Assembly: GCF_905404315.1 (NCBI RefSeq)
Contig: NC_066312.1
Span: forward strand, 5,257,001-5,321,000
Length of the DNA stretch: 64,000 nucleotides
Reading direction: 5' to 3'
Source of the DNA: Leptidea sinapis
Lineage: Eukaryota > Arthropoda > Insecta > Lepidoptera > Pieridae
Positions 55,942 to 64,000 of the stretch are shown here, in pieces (positions within the stretch are counted from its first letter, which is position 1; each line of letters begins with the position of its first letter). The position numbers and the translations under genes were made by a program. The notes under the pieces are model-generated. The model made no database searches and was not told where the DNA came from. It worked only from the letters and a program-made list of their open reading frames with translations.

Positions 55942-57066
55942 ATGGCTCAGAGATCCCAGGTGGATGTTATATACACAGACTACAGTAAATGTTTCGACAA
56001 AATTAACCACAACATACTTTTAAGTAAGTTATCTTCCATTGGTATACGGGGTAATCTCTACAGATGGTTCTCATTGTACGTAGAGATTCGATGTCAGACT
56101 GTGGTGTTGAATGGATACTCATCTAGAACGAGATATATACCTTCAGGAGTGCCGCAAGGATCGCTTTTGGGCCCACTTCTCTTTAATATCTTTGTCAAAG
56201 ACATCACGCAGTGTTTTCAGTCGTCCAAAATTTTACTGTATGCAGACGACATGAAAATCATGAAACAGATTAACTCTGTCGCTGATGCACTCTCTTTACA
56301 AGAAGATATGGACCGCTTTCAAAATTATTGTGTTCTGAACGAGCTCGACTTAAATGTATCTAAGTGTTACATTTGTACATTTACTCGCAAACCCCACCCT
56401 ATTGCCTTTCCCTATAAACTTCAAGATTCTATTTTAGTTAGAGTTGGATCTGTCAAAGATCTTGGAGTTATATTTGACAGCAAACTTCTCTTTGATCTGC
56501 ATATTGAGAGCATCATTAATAAAGCCACGAAAGCGTTAGGTTTCATAATAAGAATCACTTCCGACTTTCAGGAAATTAAAACTATTAAAATATTATATTG
56601 CTCTTTCGTTCGTAGTTACCTCGAATATGCCTCACAGGTATGGAACCCAATATACAACATTTATATAGACCGCCTTGAAAGTATACAAAGAAAATTTTTA
56701 AGGTACATTCAATTTAAATCTAACTGTTATCTGCCTGACTATCATACACACTGCAAAAAATTTCATATTTTGACTCTAGCTGAGCGTAGAAAAATATCGG
56801 ACATAGCGTTTCTAATGTCTTTATTTAATGGTGCAACTGAGTTGCCAGAACTGGTATGTAAGGTGGGCCTATACGCACCATCATTGTTTCTGCGCAGGCC
56901 AAATTTATTGTGCGTCCCTATAGCAAGAACTATATATAGACAAAATTCATACCTATTGCGAGCATGTCGTTCTTTCAATGTGGCATGCCGGGAGGTTGAT
57001 TTGGATTTATTCTGCACTAGTGTTGCTAGAATGAAGAGAGCCCTATGTGGTAGGTACTTTGAGTGA
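55942..57066 (+). CDS. Jockey-type LINE ORF2, 5'-truncated, open frame
   Basis: An uninterrupted 374-codon frame covers the RT palm and thumb to the natural stop. YTDYSKCFDKINH lies near residue 11, VPQGSLLGPLLFNIF near residue 70, the catalytic YADDMKIMK near residue 100, VKDLGVIFDSKL near residue 173, and a C-terminal region with SFVRSYLEYASQVWNP. It is homologous to the broken ORF at 12230-13379. The endonuclease and RT fingers are missing, so the first methionine is just the first available and not a real start. The absence of stops marks this as the youngest LINE insertion in the window. A protein from it would lack the priming endonuclease and is unlikely to retrotranspose. Confidence 0.85.
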   Translation: MAQRSQVDVIYTDYSKCFDKINHNILLSKLSSIGIRGNLYRWFSLYVEIRCQTVVLNGYSSRTRYIPSGVPQGSLLGPLLFNIFVKDITQCFQSSKILLYADDMKIMKQINSVADALSLQEDMDRFQNYCVLNELDLNVSKCYICTFTRKPHPIAFPYKLQDSILVRVGSVKDLGVIFDSKLLFDLHIESIINKATKALGFIIRITSDFQEIKTIKILYCSFVRSYLEYASQVWNPIYNIYIDRLESIQRKFLRYIQFKSNCYLPDYHTHCKKFHILTLAERRKISDIAFLMSLFNGATELPELVCKVGLYAPSLFLRRPNLLCVPIARTIYRQNSYLLRACRSFNVACREVDLDLFCTSVARMKRALCGRYFE

Positions 57067-57245
57067 TTTGGATTTTAATGTAGTTTCTTAATTTCTTGCA
57101 TTGAGTTTTTTGAGCATTGGAGTGTGGAGATGTAGTGATACCTGAATGTGGAAGCTGATAATTGGCCTTCATCATGTTAATTATATAATATTGAGAGTTT
57201 TTTAGCTGTAAGTTTCCCTAAAATTGTAAAATAAAATAAAATAAA
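57067..57245 (+). other. 3' UTR and AAAAT tail of the young Jockey copy
   Basis: Non-coding sequence ending in aaaataaaataaaataaat at 57227-57245. With the 5' truncation near 55940 this defines a ~1.3-kb insertion. A clear target-site duplication could not be assigned by eye. Confidence 0.7.
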
Positions 57246-57964
57246 TATTTGACTGGTCTGAAGTCTTGACCCTTAGTACCCTTATCCAGAATACGGAGAT
57301 ACAAAAGGGCGCATCCCTTTGCGCGATCTTGTTGCGGTGGATGCTGATGATAAAACTGACTTTGAGGTCTGCTACGACTTATGATTTTAGGGAAAAATAT
57401 ACTTATATTTTAATTTTTACTAGAGCAGGATTAATAGTGGAGAAACTGAAATTATCTGAATTAAAAAAAAATGAAAAAAAAAAATACAGTTAACATTTAG
57501 TTTACTTCTTGCTCAGAATAAATATTATTTATTCAAAGCAATATTTGTAAATGTATAATATAATCTTTAGTTAAAATATTTTATTTAAAATCAATTTAAA
57601 AAACCATCGATCCTTCATAAGATGACGTTTGTAGATTGTTGCGGAATAAAGCACCACGTTGCGGGAATCATCAAGCACTGATCGGTTATGTTAACTTAAG
57701 TTAGATGAACATAAGTTATAGGATCACATGGTTATGTCCTTCTATACGCTATAAGGACATACATATTCCTATCATGTCTTGTTTTCGTCTGAAATCGTCG
57801 AGCAGTGAAGTTGTAATACAGCCTCTGTAGCGAGAAATCGCAGATCAGGTACACAGGTACCTTCTCGAAGTTAATTAAAGTTTAAAAACAAAAACCAATA
57901 AGCTCTTTTAGGGTAACTTGCTAATGACTTACAATCTCTGTTAGTTTTTAATTAAATACATCAT
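57246..57964. other. Intergenic DNA
   Basis: No gene recognised. Confidence 0.4.
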
Positions 57965-58100
57965 AAACATTGTGAGACTAAGATCATTAGCTCCTAAATT
58001 GACATCAAGGAGTACTGTACTGTGAAACCTAATCACTAAGGAACATAGTTTTACTTAAAGTGTCTGTTCTTGATAATAGCTATTAATACGTACGAACCTT
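57965..58100 (+). repeat. Direct repeat family D, left copy
   Basis: attgtgagactaagatcat, agctcctaaat, gtactgtgaaac, ctaatcactaagg, tgtctgttcttgataat. The same order is found at 63095-63250. Confidence 0.65.
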
Positions 58101-59242
58101 ACTTTATAACTTTAAAAAATAGTTTGTGTGTCTTGGTGAGCTACTAGTACCGCTATAGCTTACAAGCTTAGATCAGTGCTTCCCAAACATTGCTCTGTCA
58201 CGGCTCGGTAATTTCACAATACTGTGACCAACTTAATACATTTAAACCCAAGCTGCATTAAGTAAAATAATACATATTTATTACCAAATAGTATTAATGT
58301 TTTAGTACTACGTACATACCTTGGTATTGCCAATTCAGTCACAAAATTTTAGTGTGAAGTATGTTGGTTATTTTTTACAAAAGAATCCAAGTTCGCGGAA
58401 AATGAGTAAAATTGTATCTTTTGTTCTGTTTCCCGGTTCTGGTATTTAGTTAAAGTAACTGGCAATAAAAAAGTTATTGCTTGATGAGCTAATTTTGTGT
58501 AATTTTGACGACAAGAACAAAAAGCTGTCTCCACTTACAAATATATACGATGTGTGGGTGCCTGCCCAATTTTGTTTATTTGGTTCTAGAACTTTTACTT
58601 CAGAAGTTTATTTACTATGCTATTACATTTGACTTAGCACCGAGTTCAAACCTATCAATATATAGTACATGGAAACAATACTATTTTATTAATATTTGTA
58701 TAAGAGGTTTTTTAATTTAATCTTTATTGAGTTATTTTATACTTTTCAGTTTTTGAAATCGGTTTCTTTTAAATGTAGTTTTTTTTGTTTTTCTCTTTTT
58801 ATAGTCATATATTAAATAGTAATTTTTTTAAGTAGCTATCGGTAGGCCTACGAAAGGTTCCCTGTTTTTCAAACATTTATTTTTCCCCCATTGCACGAAC
58901 CAATAACTACCAATGGGACATTGATTATCGGACTGTATCTCTTAAACTTTAATAGTTGGACACCTTGACAGATATTGAGTTACATGAACGTTTAATTCCG
59001 CTTATATTTGTCCCAGTGTTTTACGCCTCTACACGAGGCATTCTCAAAACATGATGACTCGTCGTGACTCGTTGACAGTGGAAAGTGAACTTGACACTCC
59101 AGATTACAATTCCAGATTTACAATTTTCTCTCAATCTGTTTTTATTTTTCGTATTATGGACGTATTGATACTTCAATATAAGTACTATATCGTGCTATAC
59201 GGCACGGAATCTTTGTTATCTGTTCAAGTCAATTAATAATAA
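58101..59242. other. AT-rich intergenic DNA
   Basis: No supported gene. The open frames at 58349-58720 and 59051-59236 have no recognisable motifs. Confidence 0.4.
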
Positions 59243-59616
59243 CTAGTTGACCCGACAGACGTTGTTCTGTATATAATAAATAAAATAACGTTTTTTATGA
59301 ATTTGTCAATAATATATCATAACATCAAGAATTACTTCGTAAAATATGCACACTGCTGTCGTAATGAAATTGTTTCACAGCAGAACTGTCAAACCGTGCG
59401 TCAATAATTTCTCTCATAGAAATTATGTATGGACACATCAAAGGAAAAACAAATGAGTTGTTTTTTTTTAATTTAGCAGCATTTTCTTATTTATTCACCT
59501 TTTAAACCTTCTCTGGACTTCCACAAATAATTCAAGACCAAAATTAGCCAAATCGGTCCAGCCGTTCACGAGTTTTAGCGAGACTAACGAACAGCAATTC
59601 ATTTTTATATATATAG
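59243..59616 (-). mobile_element. Non-autonomous Helitron, complete
   Basis: The minus-strand 5' end is TC at 59616-59615 followed by TATATATATAAAAATGAATTG. The 3' end has hairpin ACAGA, loop ACAACG, TCTGT, then CGGGTCAA and CTAG at 59246-59243 followed by T. Length 374 bp, no coding capacity. It directly abuts the next Helitron. Confidence 0.7.
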
Positions 59617-60170
59617 ACTAGTGGACCCAACAGACGTTGTCCTGTACACACGTCTTAAATTTGAAAAATCTGTCCAGCCGTTAGGAGGAGTTCACTAACA
59701 TACACATGAGCAGGAGAATTATATTATATGGACGTAATTGAGAATCTAAACCAATCTCAAATTCACTGAAACAAACAAAAAGTCATCAAAATCGGTCCAG
59801 CCGTTTAGGAGGTAGTTTAATTGGGAATCTTAACCATTCTCAAATCCACCTGAAGACACACACCAATCTCAAATACACTGGAACACACAAAAATATCATC
59901 AAAATCGATCTAGCCGTTTTGGAGGTAGTTCAATTGTGAATGTAAACCATTCTTGAATCCACCCGAAGACACACATCAATTTCAAATTCACTGGAACACA
60001 CAAAAATCTCATCAAAATCGGTCCAGCCGTTCAGGAGGTAGTTCAATTGTGAATCTTAACCATTCTCGAATCCACCTGAAGACACACAGAAAGTTTCAAT
60101 AAAATCGGTCCAGCCGTCTAGGAGGAGTTCAGTGACATACACACGCACACAAGAATTATATATATAAAGA
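59617..60170 (-). mobile_element. Non-autonomous Helitron with internal tandem repeat
   Basis: Minus-strand 5' end A/TCTTTATATATATAATTCT with TC at 60170-60169. The 3' end is CTAG at 59620-59617, preceded by GGGTCCA and a stem ACAGG, loop ACAACG, TCTGT (one G-T pair). The base after CTAG is the first T of the neighbouring Helitron, so this copy inserted exactly at that element's 5' end. Confidence 0.7.
59780..60130. repeat. 113-bp tandem repeat inside the Helitron
   Basis: The atcggtccagccgtt word occurs at about 59791, 59904, 60017 and 60104: two 113-bp periods and one shortened unit. Units contain aggaggtagttcaattg and ccattctcgaatccacc. Confidence 0.8.
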
Positions 60171-60399
60171 TGAGATCATACACATTCCCCGAACAAAAAG
60201 TTCATTTGCACAACACTAATTTAACTATTTGGGACGATATCTTTTCAAAAATATTAATACGAAACTTAAAATTATGCATTGTAATATATATGAACTTAGA
60301 CATAAACTCGAGAACATGTTAGGAAACCTAAATTACGAAGCTACTAAGAATCTTATTCGTTAAGCACTACTTATATTGGGTATACTATTTGATAAATAA

Positions 60400-60450
60400 A
60401 AAGCTAAACACATACTCACACACATACACACACAAACACACAACACACAC
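60400..60450. repeat. CA-rich microsatellite
   Basis: Interrupted ca/aca repeat (cacacacatacacacac). Confidence 0.7.
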
Positions 60451-60559
60451 CCTAAATTATATATAAAATAGTTTTTGTGTTCATAATTTGTTGCATAACT
60501 TACATTGTTAGACCTTAAAATACGTTGATGTTTGTTATTTGACATTTTACATTGCACAA

Positions 60560-60682
60560 CTGGGAAGAGACTGACCCCAAGGTCACGGGCTGTTCTAGTT
60601 TGGGGTCGAGGCTAATTATAAGCATAATTGTATTTTTTTTTGGCAACAAATAAAGATTTATTATTATTAATATTATTATTAT
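60560..60682 (+). repeat. Retroelement 3' end with ATT-repeat tail
   Basis: gaccccaaggtcacgggctg and gtttggggtcgaggcta lead to aacaaataaagattta and a tattatta tail at 60659-60682. This is a typical LINE/SINE 3' end. No coding part is attached. Confidence 0.5.
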
Positions 60683-60814
60683 AGAAACAAAACATCTATG
60701 ATTTTTTAAAACTACTAGGACAAAAATTATAAAAATTTGCTAAAAGATTCTCTGTTCCTATTGATAAGTATGCAACCAGTATAGAATAAGAATTCCATTT
60801 CTGCATCCCGAACA

Positions 60815-60925
60815 CTAGGAACTCATTTGTTAACAGAAGTGTGTCATCTCAACTTTCCATAAACAAAGGATCAATATACTGAGACTGTGTCAGTGAAATT
60901 GAAAGTGCGCCGTCTGCTCCCAGCG
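60815..60925 (-). repeat. Dispersed repeat family B, inverted copy
   Basis: The reverse complement gives cgcactttcaatttcac, gacacagtctcagtatattg and gatccttt, then atggaaagttgagatgacac, matching 32430-32520. Confidence 0.6.
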
Positions 60926-61239
60926 GCCGTATATTAAGGCTCAAGGTCTTTGAACCAATCACATCATTCGTATGACTACCATTTATTATCAAAATATATT
61001 CACAACCACTGTCTTAATCCGGAAGGATAGGCTTTACTTTCATGGTTCACTTTAATTTTTACCAGTGGGAGGATTATGGATACCACAACGGAGCCTATTT
61101 CTGAAGGGTTTCGTAGCTAGTGAAATTACTGGGCAAATGAAGCCAACACAATTGACAAACACCATTAAACGTACAAAATCAAATAAATAAATTATTAACG
61201 CCAATTCATTTTACTATATAATTTAAACTGTTTACTTTT
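60926..61239. other. Intergenic DNA
   Basis: No gene recognised. Confidence 0.4.
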
Positions 61240-62460
61240 GCATTTACCGTGACCTTTTACCAAGAAGAGATAATACAGAATTTAAACAATCCTTACTTGT
61301 TATAACATATATATAATAATAATTAACTGAAATATACGTCAACCACCCACCATTATAATTAGAATATTATCATACCCTTTGGTTTCATACCACAATCATT
61401 GGTTTAGGATCTTATGAATTTCCTAACTTGCGGTTTCTTTGAATCAGAATAATAATCATATGTTAATATTAAAACATAAGTTTACGTTAGGAAACAAATT
61501 TAAATAAAATAAAACGATTTTAATATAATATGGCACAATTAGTCAACTCGTGTGTTTAACAGCTAGTGTGAAACGACAAATGATTTCCTCAATAAAGTAC
61601 CTAAATATTAACAAATAAAAGTAACAGGGACAATAACTTACTGTTCATTTATTACATTAATACGTCACTATCTTTCCGAACTACTAAAGCAACACATATT
61701 GTAATAGGTTTTATCAACTCGGGTTTGTTATAATAATATTATGTCCACACACAAGGGCTGTGTATGTTGTTAGTGACTCCAGTAAAATAGTATATAGAAA
61801 AATATATGGGCGCTCTACAAGGTAAAAATATGTCATTAGTCATCACTAACGTGAATTCGATCCTTCCACGAGTCATTTCTAGTCCTCATAGTTTCGTATT
61901 TGGCTCTCCAACTTCTAGGAAAGTTCGTACTTCATAATATTATAAAACTGTAAAACAAAATTAAGATATTGAGCAAAAGAGAGCCAAATTGGGTTACATA
62001 CAAAGTGGTCAGATGTGATTCAGACACCTAAGTAATTAATTATTCTACTTAGCTAGGGCTCACTCAGGTGACCGCCACTTGCCATATCGATCCAACATAC
62101 ATCTACATCGCTGTAGAGTTCCCGATGCACTGAGGCACCGTTTCCACTGTAGCCCAAGGACTCTCACATAGGTACAAAGTAACCGAGACTATATATACTG
62201 AGTTAATAACAAAACATTGATAGCGTGTTCTAGGACTACGTGTGAAAACGAGATATCAAAGCAGTTTTTAATGCATATATCGTTTTTTTTCTGTTTTCTA
62301 TTATTAATCGAATAAAAACTAATAATTAAAGTGAAAGAGTGAAGAAAACAAATGTTAAAGTTATTTCAGTGGTTTGCGCCATCTAGTGTGGTAACTTAAT
62401 AACACGCAACTGCAATCTTGTCTCACATTGAACAATAATATTGATTTTTCCATACAAACT
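61240..62460 (-). repeat. Inverted duplication, right arm
   Basis: The reverse complement aligns end to end with 30290-31680, without the LINE fragment found there. No ORF is shared. Matching landmarks on the plus strand are tacgtcaaccacccacca (61331), taacttactgtt (61636), gttgttagtgactccag (61767), tagtcatcactaacg (61836), agtcatttctagtcctcat (61871), agggctcac (62054) and tgcgccatctagtg (62375). Confidence 0.7.
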
Positions 62461-63094
62461 TACTTGACTCTTATCTCTTTGGTGTTTAGCTCTAAATCAA
62501 AGTTATTTTCAAATAAGATTAATATCATCAGTATCTTTGTTTTGTTTTTTTTTTGATGTTTTTGTTTCTGCTAGAGTACTTCAAAAAGTGCATAAAACTT
62601 AATCGTATATAGGTACAGATATAGGTCTGGAGGCCTGGCATACAAGACACAGAATAGTTCTTTCCCATCAGCTTACAAAATTTTGTTAGGGTTACCTAAT
62701 TTTTGGGGAATGAAATTGCCGGGAATGAAATCCTAATTTTTGTTTTTTCCTCACTAGTTTTAGCCGGAGCTGCAGCTATCCTTTACAGCTGTCCCAATTG
62801 CAGTGATGATCGGCTAACTGTGTGATCTAACGTAATCGTGATGAAAAGTCACACTCTTTTTAATGCTGTACCTCTCAACTTTTTACTTTAATCTCATCAG
62901 GGAGTAGGGATTCATACCGATAAGTATAATAATATACACTAAGTCTGGTATTTATTTACCTTTAGTTAGCTCACGGTACATATATCTGTCAAGTTGTTAT
63001 ACAAATAATCTGTGGTCTCTTGTAGCTTAATTAATTAAAGCTTTGTAATATAAATCAAAATGAAGTTATATATGTATTGAATAAGATAGATCAC
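62461..63094. other. Intergenic DNA
   Basis: 62755-62815 includes an agctgcagct palindromic word and cagctgtcccaattgcag. No gene recognised. Confidence 0.4.
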
Positions 63095-63250
63095 AATCAT
63101 TGTGAGACCAATATCATAAGCTCCTAAATAATATTAACAGCAAAGTGTACTTGTTGTGTGTACATTGTACTATGAAACTTAATCCCTAAGGTAATTTACT
63201 TACAATGTCTGTTCTTGAAAATAATTATTCATTAGTACGAAACCCAGGAC
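63095..63250 (+). repeat. Direct repeat family D, right copy
   Basis: Partner of 57965-58100: attgtgagaccaatatcat, agctcctaaat, gtactatgaaac, ttaatccctaagg, tgtctgttcttgaaaat. About 5.1 kb apart, same strand. Confidence 0.65.
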
Positions 63251-64000
63251 TTTGACTATTGAAGAAACTATTCGTCAACTTTTTATTTTACAACATAGTT
63301 TGATGTGTTATTTATAGCACGGCCACTCACGTGGTGATGTAGTTACACTAGAGTTTACCTAGATAAGCATGGCGGTTTGAACAGAGGAGGTTTTCCTTTT
63401 AAATTTTCGAACATAGAGATTGAAGGTACAATAATATAATGCTGGTGTTATTTTGTAGAACAGAGTAGGGATGGATGGATACTTACGTATGTTGTTGTAT
63501 GAGTATGTGTTGTGTGTGTATGAGTGTTGGTTGCAGTATTACCGATACGTTATTTAACTTAATTACGCTGAATAATAATATTTTCATTGGTTGTAATTAA
63601 ATCCTTCCTTATTATAATATTGTGTTTATAGAAACATAAAACAGCTCAAGGAATATTTTCATAAGAATTTATGTTTTATTAAGTACCGCCTAGGATGAAT
63701 AACTTGTTGCGTGAGTACATAACACACTTTATTATTATACTTTGAAAGCATTTAGGGCTTCCTATCATTCGAGCACCATTAAGCAGCAATGGTAAAGCTA
63801 TCGACTCCATTATCAAGATGATGCATCGGCACCATCCTGAATAAATTACTCCAATACCTTACCTTGGGCAGCAACTTTTAAAAGTGAAGATTACACACTT
63901 TTTTTTTATTTAGGCCTGCGCTTATTCTTATCTTTAACTGTGGTATAAATTCAAAACTCGTGAAAACACCTGCATTTGCATGTAACATAATAGCCCTATA
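63251..64000. other. Intergenic DNA to window end
   Basis: Contains a tgtgtgtatgagtgt-rich tract near 63500-63525 and no recognised gene. Confidence 0.4.

Noticed and set aside
1..64000. rRNA, bacterial operons, ribosome binding sites, viral genomes
   Set aside because: None is supported: no rRNA blocks, no clustered intact ORFs, and the only retrovirus-like sequence is a decayed gypsy retrotransposon without an envelope-like frame.

Overview
The window looks like AT-rich intergenic DNA from an insect nuclear genome, most likely a moth or butterfly (Lepidoptera). The evidence is the repeat content: a tRNA-derived SINE of the kind common in Lepidoptera, several Jockey/CR1-like LINE families, non-LTR elements with a C-terminal restriction-like endonuclease, non-autonomous Helitrons with CTAG ends, mariner and gypsy relics, and no bacterial gene organisation. 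No complete host gene is visible. The organism call rests on recognising repeat families by eye, not on a search.

Layout. 1-4.4 kb: an antisense CR1/Jockey-like LINE cut in two by an I/LOA-like LINE that carries RNase H, with a readable target-site duplication. 4.5-10 kb: Helitron pieces, a LINE endonuclease relic, three fragments of one restriction-endonuclease-type LINE (two of them meeting at the same codon in opposite orientations) and a mariner fragment. 10.6-13.8 kb: a nearly full-length Jockey ORF2 with a repeated 3' UTR. 14.9-17.4 and 25.6-27.4 kb: three duplicated units on the minus strand carrying small spliced exons that encode a PHD-like cysteine module. This is the best candidate for a host gene. 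18.6-23.6 kb: a minus-strand gypsy element (gag, protease, end of RNase H, integrase) interrupted by a 2.2-kb Helitron that holds a helicase relic and a ~145-bp tandem array. 28.3-31.7 kb: LINE relics and one arm of a ~1.3-kb inverted duplication whose other arm is at 61.2-62.5 kb. 33.3-36.4 kb: the longest copy of the restriction-endonuclease-type LINE. 38-55 kb: sparse DNA with dispersed short repeats, a tRNA-derived SINE, two MITEs, a second mariner relic, tandem Helitrons and perfect hairpins. 55.9-57.2 kb: a 5'-truncated Jockey LINE with an open 374-codon ORF, the youngest-looking insertion. 59.2-60.2 kb: two Helitrons exactly abutting.

No gene network can be described. What the window shows is layered insertion history (LINE into LINE, Helitron into gypsy, LINE into an inverted duplication), one possible tandemly duplicated PHD-like exon family, and Helitron 3' hairpins that co-vary in sequence. 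Almost all other coding sequence is broken retrotransposon ORF.
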